Source of the DNA: an uncultured Christensenella sp.
Lineage (GTDB): Bacteria; Bacillota; Clostridia; Christensenellales; Borkfalkiaceae
Direction: 5' to 3'
Assembly (NCBI GenBank): GCA_910576655.1
Contig: CAJTJC010000002.1
Coordinates: forward strand, 75,427-139,426
Length of the DNA stretch: 64,000 nucleotides
Part shown: positions 9,410-18,544 of the stretch, in pieces
How positions within the stretch are numbered: position 1 is the stretch's first letter
Layout: each line of letters starts with the position of its first letter
Program-made: the position numbers and the translations under genes
Notes under the pieces: model-generated
Database searches by the model: none
What the model saw: only the letters and a program-made list of their open reading frames with translations
Told to the model about the DNA's origin: nothing

Positions 9410-10582
9410 ATGAAATGGGTTTTTGCCGCGTTCGGAATAATAGCGTTTTTTGTGATAGTCGGATATGCAATCAGCGTAGCAAAACGTAAAAGTAACGTCA
9501 CAAGCAAAACCGAAAAGCCGAACGGCGGAATAATGATAGAAACCGATAAAAAGCTTTTAATGGCGGCGTATGACGGCGACGCCGAGGCTCAGTTCAAGTT
9601 TGCCAAGGCTTGCAAATTCAAGGATAGCGGCAAGTATATATACTGGCTGGAAAAGGCTGCCGAACAGGGACACGAAGAAGCTATACGCACGCTTGCGGAA
9701 GAATACGACCACGGCAACAAAGTCACCGAACCTCCCATAAAAAAAGACAAAAAGAAAGCCGTTGAATATTTTACGCGGCTTGCCGAAAAGGGCGACGCCG
9801 AAGCAATGAAAAGCATATCGCTTATTTATTTCGTCGAGTACAAGGACGAGGACAAGGCGCGCGAATGGACGGAAAAAGCCGCGAACGCAGGCGATATAGA
9901 AAGTATGATAGAGCTTGGCGACAATTACCGTCTGCTTGCCGACGTCGAAGATTTCGACAAAGCCGAGTACTGGTACAAAAAGGCTGCGGATGCGGGCAGC
10001 GGCGAAGCAATGAAGGGGCTGGGCGACCTGTATTGTTACGACGAAAAACGGTTCGATTATTTTAAAGCGGAAAGCTGGTATAAGAAAGCCGTTGCTGTCG
10101 GCGACTATTTCGGTTACGTACGGCTCGGCGATATGTGCAAGGAAGGCAAAGGCTGCGCAAAGGACGCAGGTGCGGCGTTCGAATATTATAAAAAAGCCGC
10201 CGACAACGGCGACGTATACGGCAAAATAAAGATGGCCGAGGCATTCCTTGGCGGCGAAGGCGTCGGCAGGGACAAGCCGAAGGCGATAGAAATTTTAAAT
10301 GCGGCAACCAAAGAGAGCAGCCTTGCCGTATACAGACTCGGACTCTGTTACTTCCAAGGCGACGGAGTGGAAAAGGATTACAAACAAGCTTTTAAGCTTT
10401 TCACCGAATGTCACGAGTTCGATGACGACGCGGCGTACAGGTTGGGTGAATGTTATTACAACGGCTACGGTGTGAAAGCCGATAAGGAAAAGGCGAAAGA
10501 GTACTGGCGCAAGTCGGCAAAGTTCGGCAATGAGGACGCGGCGGAATGTCTTAAACTTTATTTCGGCGAAAAGATTGAATGA
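9410..10582 (+). CDS. Sel1-repeat protein with N-terminal membrane anchor
   Basis: A 390-residue protein with one N-terminal hydrophobic segment (about 2-22, FAAFGIIAFFVIVGYAI) followed by about nine Sel1-like repeats of some 36 residues (examples: AMKGLGDLYCYDEK, GYVRLGDMCKEGKG, AAYRLGECYYNGYG). Sel1 repeats form alpha-solenoids that mediate protein-protein contacts; no enzymatic domain is visible. The most likely topology is a short membrane anchor with the solenoid outside or at the membrane surface. AAAGGAGG Shine-Dalgarno at 9397-9404 overlaps the hslU stop, so it is probably in the hslVU operon; hisS follows 7 bases on. Specific partner unknown. Confidence 0.85.
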   Translation: MKWVFAAFGIIAFFVIVGYAISVAKRKSNVTSKTEKPNGGIMIETDKKLLMAAYDGDAEAQFKFAKACKFKDSGKYIYWLEKAAEQGHEEAIRTLAEEYDHGNKVTEPPIKKDKKKAVEYFTRLAEKGDAEAMKSISLIYFVEYKDEDKAREWTEKAANAGDIESMIELGDNYRLLADVEDFDKAEYWYKKAADAGSGEAMKGLGDLYCYDEKRFDYFKAESWYKKAVAVGDYFGYVRLGDMCKEGKGCAKDAGAAFEYYKKAADNGDVYGKIKMAEAFLGGEGVGRDKPKAIEILNAATKESSLAVYRLGLCYFQGDGVEKDYKQAFKLFTECHEFDDDAAYRLGECYYNGYGVKADKEKAKEYWRKSAKFGNEDAAECLKLYFGEKIE

Positions 10583-10589
10583 GGATTTT

Positions 10590-11849
10590 ATGATAAACAT
10601 TGCAAAGGGAATGAAGGACGTGCTGCCTTCGCAGTCGCATAAGTGGCAGTACGTTGAAGAGACGGCGAGAGAGGTTGCGCACGACTTCGGGTTCAAGGAA
10701 ATAAGAACGCCCGTGTTGGAGCATACCGAGCTTTTCCTTCGCGGCGTGGGCGATACCACCGACATAGTCAATAAGGAAATGTATACCTTTACGGATAAGG
10801 GCAACCGTTCGGTTACCCTGAAGCCCGAGGGAACGGCGGGCGTTGCTCGCTCGTTTGTGGAAAACGCAATGTCGAACGACGGACTTCCCGCAAAGATGTA
10901 TTACTTCTCGCCGGCGTTCCGCTACGAGCGGCCGCAGGCGGGCAGGCTGAGAGAACACCACCAGTTCGGCGTAGAGCTTTACGGTTCTAAGGAGCCGCAG
11001 GCGGACGCCGAGGTCATAACCCTCGTCGACGTATTTTATAAAAGACTGGGTCTTAAAAACGTAAAGCTGCAGCTCAATTCTATAGGCTGCGCCGAGTGCA
11101 GAAAGGCTTATGCGCAAGCGTTGAAAGAATATTTCAGACCTCACCTTGCGGATATGTGCGCAGACTGCAATTCAAGGTTCGAAAAGAATCCTATGCGTAT
11201 GCTCGACTGCAAGGAAGAGCGCTGCAAAAAGCTTACGGCGGGCGCCCCGAAAATATCGGATTACCTATGCGACGACTGCCGCGCACACTTTAACGAGGTG
11301 TGCTCGCTGCTTGAAGCAAGCGGGGTTGAGTTCGAGGTAAATCCGTCGGTAGTGCGCGGACTGGACTATTACGGCAGAACGGTCTTCGAGTTCGTTTCTA
11401 ACGCCGCGGGTGCGCAGGGCACGGTATGCGGCGGAGGCAGGTACGATACGCTGCTTGAACAGATTGGCGAAAAGCCCGTTCCCGCAGTCGGGTTCGGCGG
11501 CGGCATAGAAAGGCTGCTTATGGTCATGGAAGCGGAGGGGGTTAATATCCCCGAAAGTAAAAAGCCCCGCATATACGTCGCGGGTATGGACGAAAGCTCG
11601 CGTAAATTTGCGTTCGTGCTCGTAAACAGGCTGAGAAAATGCGGAATAAGCGCGGAATGCGACCTGATGGAGCGTTCGGTAAAAGCGCAATTCAAGTACG
11701 CGGACAAGTTGGGCGCGGAATATGTCGCGGTTATCGGCGGAAACGAGCTTGAAAGCGGCGCAGTGAATTTAAAGAAAATGTCGGACGGCACGCAGTGCGC
11801 GGTTAAATTCGACGATATAATCACATACTTAAAAAAGGAGAAAAAATAA
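10590..11849 (+). CDS. hisS: Histidyl-tRNA synthetase
   Basis: Charges tRNA-His. ATG at 10590 after GAGG (10581-10584) is chosen over an in-frame TTG/ATG region inside the previous gene; the product is 419 residues, the family norm, starting MINIAKGMKDVLPSQSHKW. Class II motif 1 (IRTPVLEHTELF), motif 2 (FRYERPQAGRLREHHQFGVE) and the histidine-binding loop RGLDYYGRTVFEF are clear, followed by motif 3 GFGGGIERLL and an anticodon-binding domain. Overlaps trxA by one base (TAATG). Confidence 0.97.
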   Translation: MINIAKGMKDVLPSQSHKWQYVEETAREVAHDFGFKEIRTPVLEHTELFLRGVGDTTDIVNKEMYTFTDKGNRSVTLKPEGTAGVARSFVENAMSNDGLPAKMYYFSPAFRYERPQAGRLREHHQFGVELYGSKEPQADAEVITLVDVFYKRLGLKNVKLQLNSIGCAECRKAYAQALKEYFRPHLADMCADCNSRFEKNPMRMLDCKEERCKKLTAGAPKISDYLCDDCRAHFNEVCSLLEASGVEFEVNPSVVRGLDYYGRTVFEFVSNAAGAQGTVCGGGRYDTLLEQIGEKPVPAVGFGGGIERLLMVMEAEGVNIPESKKPRIYVAGMDESSRKFAFVLVNRLRKCGISAECDLMERSVKAQFKYADKLGAEYVAVIGGNELESGAVNLKKMSDGTQCAVKFDDIITYLKKEKK

Positions 11850-12160
11850 TGGAACAGATAAACACCGAAAAATTCGACGAGCTTTTAAAGGGCGACAAGC
11901 CCGTGGTATGCGACTTTTTTGCAACCTGGTGCGGACCTTGCAAAATGCTTGCGCCCGTAATGGAAGAGGTCAGCCGCGACTTTGCGGACAAGGCGGTATT
12001 CGTCAAGGTTGACGTGGACGAAAACGGCGACCTTGCAAGAAGGTACGGAGTTATGTCTATTCCGCAGGTATTCGTTTTCAAGAACGGAGAAGAGGCTGCT
12101 AAATCAGTCGGCTACACTTCCAAAACCGAAACCGCGGAATTTCTTAAAAACAACCTTTAA
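11849..12160 (+). CDS. trxA: Thioredoxin
   Basis: Cytoplasmic dithiol-disulfide reductant of 103 residues with the canonical active site TWCGPCKML and the cis-proline in MSIPQVFVF. Start ATG shares a base with the hisS stop and is preceded by AAAAGGAG, so it is the last gene of the hslV-hslU-Sel1-hisS-trxA transcription unit, closed by the terminator at 12161. All thioredoxin-fold residues are intact. Confidence 0.95.
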   Translation: MEQINTEKFDELLKGDKPVVCDFFATWCGPCKMLAPVMEEVSRDFADKAVFVKVDVDENGDLARRYGVMSIPQVFVFKNGEEAAKSVGYTSKTETAEFLKNNL

Positions 12161-12192
12161 AAAAACAGCCCCGATTTAAGGGGCTGTTTTTT
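12161..12192. terminator. Bidirectional terminator between trxA and the GT-C gene
   Basis: ACAGCCCC pairs with GGGGCTGT, flanked by A residues on the left and T residues on the right, so the hairpin ends both converging transcripts. The minus-strand gene's stop codon lies inside it. Confidence 0.88.
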
Positions 12193-13609
12193 GTTCTTGT
12201 GGACGTGGACTTTCGGTAATCAATGCGGCAAGTCCGTTCAGTTTGTTTCCGTTTAACGGAAAAGCTTTAATCAGCATGGCGTAAACTATTACCAGCGCCG
12301 CGGCGGAAAATACGGGGCTTATTACGTACAGTCCGTTTATGCTTAGCAGCGTCCGCGTATACATCAGCCATTGCGCCGTTTCCAGAAGCGCGTAAGCGAT
12401 AAACGAGTTTTTGTCGCGGTACGCGGCAAAATATATTATTAAAAATATTTCGGCGATATAGTAAAACCTGTCAAGCATCTTCGGCATAAAGAACACCGAA
12501 TTGAGGGGTAACAGTATGCAGAGCAAAAGCACGCTTTGCGCGTTGAGCACCTTGCCGCTTTTTTTAAGCACGCTTACTATTATGAGTGTATCCGTGACGG
12601 CGGTTATCGCAATAAACAGCACGAGAAGAATATAATAAGCGACGCTTTTGTCGGGTATCGACGAAAATGGCAACAAAATATTCGCGCAGTGTCCGTTCAG
12701 CGCGTGCCCCGCATTGCCCACGGCTACCTGATTGAAATAGACGTCGAACACCTTGAAGAAGCTTCCGCCGAAGAATACGGGCAGACAGCTTAACGCCATA
12801 AACGCAAGCGGTACCAGCCATATATATCGCCAAAGCAGATATTTTCTTCCATCGGTATCTCTTGCAAGCAGCAGGACGAGCCCTACGGGCAAAATCAATA
12901 CGGTCTGCATTTTGAATGCAAGCCCCAGACCGATAAACAGATAAGCGGGTACGGAAAGGCGCTTCAACGCGAAGTATATGCCTGCGACGGCGCACATGGT
13001 GTACATGGTATCGCACTGCGCCCATTGACTGCTGTTGGTAAACGGTATGGGAAGCAGAAGAAAAATAGCCGCCCAAAGATAGTTGAAGCTTTCTTTTCTT
13101 ACTAATCCCACAAGCTTTATCGCAAAGAAAACCGTTCCCGCCTCGAAATAGAAGGACAGCGTTTTAATAAGGTACAGGTCGCTGATATTCATACGGGAAA
13201 AGGCTATTAAAAAGTAATTATAAAGCGGGGGATAGTTTCCCACCTGCTTGATAAAGCAGTCCGCAAGTGGCAGGCTTCTGTATTCCTCTACCCATTGCGA
13301 CAGATGATTTACGTAGTCCTTGCTCTGAAAGTTTGCAAAACAAATTCGTACGGCGTAAGACAGCGCAAGCATAACCGCGATAATAATAACCGTCGTTGCG
13401 CTCTTTTTGTGTTTTGCGGCTGCGAATACGAAGTATATTGCTAACGGCAGAGCCGTGGCAACGTAGATAAACGCGCAGCTTGCGGCGCCGTAATGTGCGG
13501 GCAGGGGCAGGCGCGCCTTTGCCAAATCGAATGCAAAAAGCACCGCAAAAAGTATTGCGCATACGCAAAATATCCAAAATCTGTAATCCTTTAAACGCGC
13601 TTTATCCAT
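12176..13609 (-). CDS. GT-C type membrane glycosyltransferase (Gpi18-like)
   Basis: A 477-residue polytopic protein with about 11-12 hydrophobic segments. The first large loop contains FQSKDYVNHLSQWVEEYR and later NYPPLYNYFLIAFSRM; the acidic residue in the first extracytoplasmic loop plus the downstream Y/N-PP-L-Y motif is the pattern of GT-C transferases related to mannosyltransferase Gpi18, which move a sugar from a polyprenyl-phosphate donor outside the membrane. Substrate is unknown. It converges on trxA and diverges from the glycosylation operon at 13774, with which it probably cooperates. An AGAGGT Shine-Dalgarno precedes the ATG. Confidence 0.72.
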   Translation of the reverse strand: MDKARLKDYRFWIFCVCAILFAVLFAFDLAKARLPLPAHYGAASCAFIYVATALPLAIYFVFAAAKHKKSATTVIIIAVMLALSYAVRICFANFQSKDYVNHLSQWVEEYRSLPLADCFIKQVGNYPPLYNYFLIAFSRMNISDLYLIKTLSFYFEAGTVFFAIKLVGLVRKESFNYLWAAIFLLLPIPFTNSSQWAQCDTMYTMCAVAGIYFALKRLSVPAYLFIGLGLAFKMQTVLILPVGLVLLLARDTDGRKYLLWRYIWLVPLAFMALSCLPVFFGGSFFKVFDVYFNQVAVGNAGHALNGHCANILLPFSSIPDKSVAYYILLVLFIAITAVTDTLIIVSVLKKSGKVLNAQSVLLLCILLPLNSVFFMPKMLDRFYYIAEIFLIIYFAAYRDKNSFIAYALLETAQWLMYTRTLLSINGLYVISPVFSAAALVIVYAMLIKAFPLNGNKLNGLAALITESPRPQEQKTAP

Positions 13610-13625
13610 AAATTACCTCTGAATG

Positions 13626-13654
13626 ATTATATAACAATGTTTTGCATTTATCAA
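13626..13654 (-). promoter_or_regulatory. Promoter of the minus-strand GT-C gene
   Basis: Read on the minus strand, TTGATA (13654-13649) and TATAAT (13631-13626) are 17 bases apart, 17 bases before the start codon region of the gene ending at 13609. Confidence 0.7.
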
Positions 13655-13663
13655 GTTAAATAG

Positions 13664-13692
13664 TTGTAATTTGATTTGCGCAGTGTTATAAT
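13664..13692 (+). promoter_or_regulatory. Promoter of the glycosylation operon
   Basis: TTGTAA at 13664-13669 and TATAAT at 13687-13692 with a 17-base spacer. Transcription would start near 13699, placing the two palindromes at 13710-13756 in the 5' leader. Confidence 0.68.
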
Positions 13693-13709
13693 TATTTAAA
13701 AAATCGACG

Positions 13710-13756
13710 GCAAAAGGGGTTGCAACCCCTTTTGCGTTTGCAATGCAAACGCAAAA
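13710..13756 (+). repeat. Two overlapping perfect palindromes sharing an arm
   Basis: Palindrome 1 (13710-13735, 26 bases) has arms GCAAAAGGGGTTG / CAACCCCTTTTGC. Palindrome 2 (13730-13756, 27 bases) has arms TTTTGCGTTTGCA / TGCAAACGCAAAA. The six bases TTTTGC at 13730-13735 belong to both, so in RNA only one hairpin can be complete at a time. The pair lies between the promoter and the AAGGGA ribosome-binding site (13761-13766). Confidence 0.8.
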
Positions 13757-13773
13757 AGATAAGGGAACAGCAG

Positions 13774-15300
13774 ATGGAAGAAGCGACCTCGAACGGCAGA
13801 TTTAAAGAATTTATAACCCGCTACGGACATTTTTTCTGGATAGCGGGTTTAACCTTTCTTTTTATTACCGTTTGCAGCACCTGCTCTTTTCTGTATCCCA
13901 ACAACGAATGGGTGGACTCGAATATATATTTCACGGTGGGCAAGGCGTTGCTGCGCGGTAAGGTGCTTTACAGGGATATATTCGACCATAAGGGGCCTTT
14001 TATCTACTGGGCGCACTCGCTTGCGTATCTTATTTCGCACCGCAACTTTATAGGCGTATATCTTTTAGAGCTTGCGCTGGCGTTCGTGCTTATATACGCG
14101 GAATACAGAATACTGCTTCTGTACGTCGAAAAAAAGCACGCGCTTATATGTCTTCCGCTCGTGGCTTTTGCAAGCTACGCTACTTACGCTCTTTTCTACG
14201 GCGACAGCGCGGAGGAATTCGTTTTGCCGTTTATGGCTGTTTCGCTGCTGCATATCCTGCAGTTATCGAGGGGCGGGAAGCTCGGGCTTGTAAAGTACGG
14301 CGCGGCGGGCGCGTTCACGGCCTATACGTTCTGGATAAAATACACGCTTTGCGGCTTCTATTTCGGGTGGGCGCTGCTCGTGCTGATATTCGAATTGAAG
14401 GATAAAAATTACAAGCGTCTGCTTGCGGGCGTCGGCGTTTTCTTCGCGGCGTTTGCGGTAGTCTCTCTGCCCGTATTCGTTTACTTCGGCGTAAACGGCG
14501 CCTTTGCCGAGCTTTGGGAAGTGTACTTTTACGACAACCTTTTCGTATATACCACGGGTACCGAGGGCGATATAGTAGGAATTTTCAAGAAGATTTTTAC
14601 GCCGCTTTGGCTGTTTATCCGTTCTATATTTTACGGTCTTACCTTTTATATTTTTATAATCCCCGGCTTCGTGTATTTCGCAACGTCCAAGGAATATTGC
14701 CGCCGCGAAAAGGCGGTAATATTCGCGCTCTTCGGCGCAATGAATTTTTTTATTTACGCAGGCGGACGCGGCGGCGCGTATTACGGACTTACCGTAAATA
14801 TTTTTTCGTTTACGGGCGCGGTCGCGCTGTTCAAGGTAAGGTTTGCGCAAAAGGCGCGGGACAGGCTGCTTAAAAGGTTCTGCCTGACGGCGGGCGTGTG
14901 CGCGTTCGTCCTGACGGGACTGTCCGTTGCGGTCAATCCCATAAGGTACCGAATTTTCGCTCCCGTAAGCTCGCGCGTGCAATACAAGTTTGCAAGGATT
15001 ATCGACGAACACCCTTCGGGCAATATCATAAATTACGGCGTGCTGGATTTGGGTATTCATACCGCTACCGACACCGTTCCCGACTGTAAATATTTTTTCA
15101 AACCCAACATAGCCCTGCCCGAAATAATGCAGACGCAGACCGAGTGGGTGACGGAGGGGAAGGCACACTACGTCGTCTGCCTTGCGCCGCTGCCCGAGGA
15201 AATTTCGGACAAGTACGAGCTGCTTGCCGAGGAAAAGCAACGCAGCGACAGTAAAGTAGAAACGTATTATCTGTACGGATTAAAGGAATTCATAAAATGA
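13774..15300 (+). CDS. GT-C type membrane glycosyltransferase-like protein
   Basis: A 508-residue protein with about 11 membrane segments. ATG at 13774 with AAGGGA 7 bases upstream is preferred to an earlier in-frame ATG at 13720 inside the palindromes. The first outer loop has the acidic motif NEWVDSNIYFTVGKALLRG, then VLYRDIFDHKGPFIYW, typical of dolichyl- or undecaprenyl-phosphate-sugar dependent GT39/GT-C enzymes. The C-terminal soluble domain (about residues 405-508) is extracytoplasmic. The stop overlaps the GT2 start (ATGA). With GT2 and GtrA it forms a lipid-linked-sugar decoration cassette; the acceptor is unknown. Confidence 0.75.
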   Translation: MEEATSNGRFKEFITRYGHFFWIAGLTFLFITVCSTCSFLYPNNEWVDSNIYFTVGKALLRGKVLYRDIFDHKGPFIYWAHSLAYLISHRNFIGVYLLELALAFVLIYAEYRILLLYVEKKHALICLPLVAFASYATYALFYGDSAEEFVLPFMAVSLLHILQLSRGGKLGLVKYGAAGAFTAYTFWIKYTLCGFYFGWALLVLIFELKDKNYKRLLAGVGVFFAAFAVVSLPVFVYFGVNGAFAELWEVYFYDNLFVYTTGTEGDIVGIFKKIFTPLWLFIRSIFYGLTFYIFIIPGFVYFATSKEYCRREKAVIFALFGAMNFFIYAGGRGGAYYGLTVNIFSFTGAVALFKVRFAQKARDRLLKRFCLTAGVCAFVLTGLSVAVNPIRYRIFAPVSSRVQYKFARIIDEHPSGNIINYGVLDLGIHTATDTVPDCKYFFKPNIALPEIMQTQTEWVTEGKAHYVVCLAPLPEEISDKYELLAEEKQRSDSKVETYYLYGLKEFIK

Positions 15301-16256
15301 CGGTTTTATACTTGGTAATTCCCTGCTATAACGAGCAGGAGGCTCTGCCCGTATCGGCGCCCAGGCTTATGGACAAGCTTAACTCGCTTATATCCGCGGG
15401 CGCAATAGGCGACGAAAGCAGAATACTTTTCGTCAACGACGGCTCGCACGATAAAACGTGGGAAATCATTACTCAATTGCACGATAAGGATAAGCATTAT
15501 TCGGGCGTCAATCTTTCGCGCAACCGCGGTCAGCAGAACGCAATGCTTGCGGGGCTGGAAACGGCGGCAAGGTTTGCCGACGCTATGATTACGGTCGACG
15601 TGGATTTGCAGGACGACATAAACGCGGTGGACGAGATGCTTGAAAAGTACGAGTCGGGTTGCGATATAGTTTACGGCGTGCGCAACGCGCGTAAAAAGGA
15701 CAGCTTTTTCAAGCGCTTTACCGCAGAGGGCTTTTATAAAGTCATAAATAAAATGGGCGGCGAGATAATATTCAATCATTCGGAGTACCGACTGATGTCG
15801 CGGCGCGCGGTCAAGGCGTTGAGCGAGTATAAGGAGTGCAACCTGTTTTTAAGGGGCCTTGTGCCCATGATAGGCTATAAGTCGGACGTGGTTTTTTACG
15901 AGCGTGAAAAGCGCATAGCGGGCGAAAGCAAGTATCCGCTTAAAAAGATGCTTGCGCTTGCGTACGAGGGTATAACCTCGCTTACGCTTACGCCCATTAA
16001 AATAATCCGCAGCGCGGGCGTGCTGTTTACGCTTTTGGGGTTAGCGGGGCTTGCCGCGACTATTACGCTTTACTGCCTCGGCATAGCTGGCTCGGTATGG
16101 ATATTGCTTTCCGCGTTGGTTGCTATGAGCGGCATAATCGAATTTTCCGTCGGCATAGTAGGCGACTACGTGGGTAAAACCTATTTCGAGGTAAAGCACA
16201 GACCGCGCTATTTTATTTCCGAAAGTCTGGTAGACGAAGAAAATGAACGCAGTTAA
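15297..16256 (+). CDS. GT2 family glycosyltransferase (DPM1/GtrB-like)
   Basis: Transfers a sugar from a nucleotide donor to polyprenyl phosphate on the cytoplasmic face. The 319-residue protein begins with LVIPCYNEQEALP, has LFVNDGSHDKTWE, the NRGQQNAMLAGLE motif and DVDLQDD (DXD), then two C-terminal membrane helices (about 240-300), the GtrB architecture. Start overlaps the previous stop as ATGA; the 3' end overlaps gtrA. It should supply the lipid-linked sugar used by the neighbouring GT-C enzymes. Confidence 0.88.
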   Translation: MTVLYLVIPCYNEQEALPVSAPRLMDKLNSLISAGAIGDESRILFVNDGSHDKTWEIITQLHDKDKHYSGVNLSRNRGQQNAMLAGLETAARFADAMITVDVDLQDDINAVDEMLEKYESGCDIVYGVRNARKKDSFFKRFTAEGFYKVINKMGGEIIFNHSEYRLMSRRAVKALSEYKECNLFLRGLVPMIGYKSDVVFYEREKRIAGESKYPLKKMLALAYEGITSLTLTPIKIIRSAGVLFTLLGLAGLAATITLYCLGIAGSVWILLSALVAMSGIIEFSVGIVGDYVGKTYFEVKHRPRYFISESLVDEENERS

Positions 16257-16809
16257 GGGCTTTTTTAAAAAATTCATAGATAAAAAGACGCTGAAATTTC
16301 TCGTGGTCGGCGTTGCGAATACCGCCGTCGGCATGGGTATAATGCTGCTGCTTTCCTTTATTTTCAATAGTACGGTACCCGAATTTGCGGCACGGCTGGT
16401 ATTCACGTTAGGCACAACAAATTACACTGCGTCATATATTATTTCGTCGGCTGTAAATTACGTTGCCGGCGGCATACTCAGCTATTTTTTAAATAAGTAC
16501 TGGTCCTTCGGCAACCGCGAAAAGTCTAAAATTATAGTTGCGAAATTTATAATTACCGTAGTTATCAGCTACGCGGCCTCGTATCTCGGTGCAAAGCCGT
16601 TGATGGAGCTGCTGTTGAAGCGTTCTGGAATTGCGGTTGCGTGGAAAGAGTTTATCTCTCTGATAGCGGGCGCGGGGCTTTACACGGTGCTTAACTATTT
16701 CGGACAAAGGTTTTTCGCCTTCGCCGAAAAAAATCACGGTGCAGTAAACGCCGAGCTTGCCGCGGCGGACGCCGAGGAAATTATTGAAAAGGAAGATAAA
16801 GATGATTGA
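16243..16809 (+). CDS. GtrA-like membrane protein (lipid-linked sugar flippase candidate)
   Basis: 188 residues, four hydrophobic segments, with the GtrA/DPMS signature [14 protein letters not shown] and the C-terminal half of the fold [10 protein letters not shown]. GtrA proteins are thought to flip polyprenyl-phosphate-sugar across the membrane. Overlaps GT2 by 14 bases and glyA by 8, so it is firmly in the operon. The C-terminal acidic tail ([11 protein letters not shown]) is soluble. Confidence 0.85.
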   Translation: MNAVKGFFKKFIDKKTLKFLVVGVANTAVGMGIMLLLSFIFNSTVPEFAARLVFTLGTTNYTASYIISSAVNYVAGGILSYFLNKYWSFGNREKSKIIVAKFIITVVISYAASYLGAKPLMELLLKRSGIAVAWKEFISLIAGAGLYTVLNYFGQRFFAFAEKNHGAVNAELAAADAEEIIEKEDKDD

Positions 16810-18049
16810 TATATCTCTTATACGGGAAACCGACCCCGAAATCGCAGCCGCGCTTGAGGGCGAACTAAACCGTCAGCGGAACAATATAGAGCTGATAGCA
16901 AGCGAAAACTTCGTTTCTCCCGCAGTTCTGGCTGCGGCAGGTAGTCACCTTACCAACAAATATGCGGAGGGTTATCCTGCGCATAGATATTACGGCGGCT
17001 GCCAATGCGTTGACGTCGCGGAAAATCTTGCGCGCGACAGACTGAAAGAGCTGTTCGGCTGCGAATACTGCAACGTGCAGCCTCACTCGGGTGCAAGCGC
17101 AAATCTTGCGGTGCTGTTCGCTGCGTGCGAAACGGGCGATACCGTTATGGGCATGAATCTTTCGCACGGCGGTCATCTTTCGCACGGCTCACCCGTGAAT
17201 ATTTCGGGCAAGTATTTTAAAATAGTGCCCTACGGCGTCGGCGGGAACGGACGCATAGACTACGACGAAATGGAAAAAACCGCGCTGGAATGTAAGCCGA
17301 AGCTGATAATATGCGGCGCAAGCGCCTATCCGAGAATAATCGATTTCAAGCGTATCCGTGAAATCTGCGATAAGTGCGGAGCGCTTATGATGGCTGATAT
17401 AGCGCATATTGCGGGCTTGGTTGCGGCCGGGCTTCACCCCTCGCCCGTGCCGTATGCGGATTTCGTAACGTCAACCACGCATAAAACTTTGCGCGGCCCG
17501 CGCGGCGGCATAATAATGTGCCGTGAAAAGTGGGGCAAGGCTATCGACAAAGCCATATTCCCCGGCGTACAGGGCGGACCGCTTATGCACATAATCGCGG
17601 CAAAGGCGGTCGCTTTTAAGGAAGCGTTGAGCCCCGAATTTAAGGAATATCAGAAACAGATATTAAAAAATTCCGCAGCAATGGCGCGAATGTTCACTAA
17701 GCGCGGAATAAAAATGGTTTCCGGTGGAACGGATAATCACCTCATACTGCTCGATTTAAGGGGCAAGGATATAACCGGCAAACAACTTGAAGTAATGCTT
17801 GACGAAGTTAATATTACGGTAAACAAAAACGCAATACCGTTCGATACGCAAAGTCCGTTTGTAACATCGGGTATACGCATAGGTACTCCGGCAATAACCA
17901 CTCGCGGAATGAAAGAGCAAGAGGCGGAAAAAATTGCGGACTTAATCTGCGAGGTTATCGAAAAACGCGAAAGTGCGCATGATTTCGTTAAGTCCGAAGT
18001 TGCGGCATTAAGCAAAGCGTTTCCGCTGTACGAAAACTGCATAAAATAA
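16802..18049 (+). CDS. glyA: Serine hydroxymethyltransferase
   Basis: PLP enzyme interconverting serine and glycine while charging tetrahydrofolate with a one-carbon unit. ATG at 16802 after GGAAGATAAAG gives 415 residues starting [18 protein letters not shown]. Conserved segments [40 protein letters not shown] and the PLP lysine in [13 protein letters not shown] are intact. It overlaps gtrA by 8 bases, an unusual operon for glyA, and ends at the strong bidirectional terminator. Confidence 0.97.
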   Translation: MIDISLIRETDPEIAAALEGELNRQRNNIELIASENFVSPAVLAAAGSHLTNKYAEGYPAHRYYGGCQCVDVAENLARDRLKELFGCEYCNVQPHSGASANLAVLFAACETGDTVMGMNLSHGGHLSHGSPVNISGKYFKIVPYGVGGNGRIDYDEMEKTALECKPKLIICGASAYPRIIDFKRIREICDKCGALMMADIAHIAGLVAAGLHPSPVPYADFVTSTTHKTLRGPRGGIIMCREKWGKAIDKAIFPGVQGGPLMHIIAAKAVAFKEALSPEFKEYQKQILKNSAAMARMFTKRGIKMVSGGTDNHLILLDLRGKDITGKQLEVMLDEVNITVNKNAIPFDTQSPFVTSGIRIGTPAITTRGMKEQEAEKIADLICEVIEKRESAHDFVKSEVAALSKAFPLYENCIK

Positions 18050-18060
18050 TAATTATAAAA

Positions 18061-18097
18061 ACAGGCGGCGAAGTGAAAACTTCGCCGCCTGTTTTAT
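18061..18097. terminator. Bidirectional terminator between glyA and the XRE gene
   Basis: Perfect 14-bp stem ACAGGCGGCGAAGT / ACTTCGCCGCCTGT with a GAAA tetraloop at 18075-18078; A residues to the left and T residues to the right serve both converging genes. Confidence 0.9.
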
Positions 18098-18417
18098 ATT
18101 TTTGAAATAAGAAAATTTATAAAGTCAATCGCTTCCTTGCTCTGCCTGCGGTCAAGCGAGGAATACAGCCCAAGCAAAAGCTTTTCCTCATCGGTCAGCT
18201 CGCGCATGACATTTACGTTGCCAAAATCGTCCGAACGGCCGAGCAGGTAATCGCAGGTACACTCGAATACGTCCGCAAGGGCGCATATAAATTTAGCGGA
18301 GGGCTCTACTTTTTCGTTCTCCCAAAAGTTGACCGCCTTAAAGCTTGCCCCTATTTTTTTAGCCAAAGCGCGCTGGCTTAAACCCTTTTCTTCTCGCAGC
18401 TGTTTTATTCTGTACAT
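18094..18417 (-). CDS. XRE-family transcriptional regulator
   Basis: 107 residues with an N-terminal Cro/CI helix-turn-helix (LREEKGLSQRALAKKIG...VNFWENEKVEPSAKFICALADVFECTCDYLLGR). The C-terminal 35 residues form a helical tail that may mediate dimerisation. It is transcribed divergently from the lipoprotein gene at 18545; the palindrome at 18509-18524 and a matching half-site at 18451-18460 in the shared intergenic region are its most likely operators. AAGAGGAAAAATATG gives the start. Confidence 0.88.
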   Translation of the reverse strand: MYRIKQLREEKGLSQRALAKKIGASFKAVNFWENEKVEPSAKFICALADVFECTCDYLLGRSDDFGNVNVMRELTDEEKLLLGLYSSLDRRQSKEAIDFINFLISKI

Positions 18418-18468
18418 ATTTTTCCTCTTTTAGTATTAATATAATGGAAAAATATTACACATATTTGC

Positions 18469-18498
18469 TTGACAATTTACCCAAATTACCTATATAAT
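18469..18498 (+). promoter_or_regulatory. Promoter of the lipoprotein gene
   Basis: TTGACA (18469-18474) and TATAAT (18493-18498) with an 18-base spacer. The palindromic operator starts 11 bases after the -10, positioned to block initiation or early elongation. Confidence 0.72.
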
Positions 18499-18508
18499 CT
18501 GTTTATAA

Positions 18509-18524
18509 GTGTAATATATTACAC
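18509..18524. promoter_or_regulatory. Palindromic operator GTGTAATATATTACAC
   Basis: Perfect 16-base palindrome directly downstream of the lipoprotein promoter. The half-site ATATTACAC recurs at 18452-18460 on the XRE side. Two related sites between divergent genes, one encoding an XRE repressor, suggest autoregulation and co-control of the lipoprotein. Confidence 0.65.
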
Positions 18525-18544
18525 AAAAACAAAAGGAGAATGGT

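Noticed and set aside
16757..16802. Upstream in-frame ATG for glyA (16757)
   Set aside because: Lies inside gtrA and adds a basic tail not found in glyA; ATG 16802 with good spacing is conventional.
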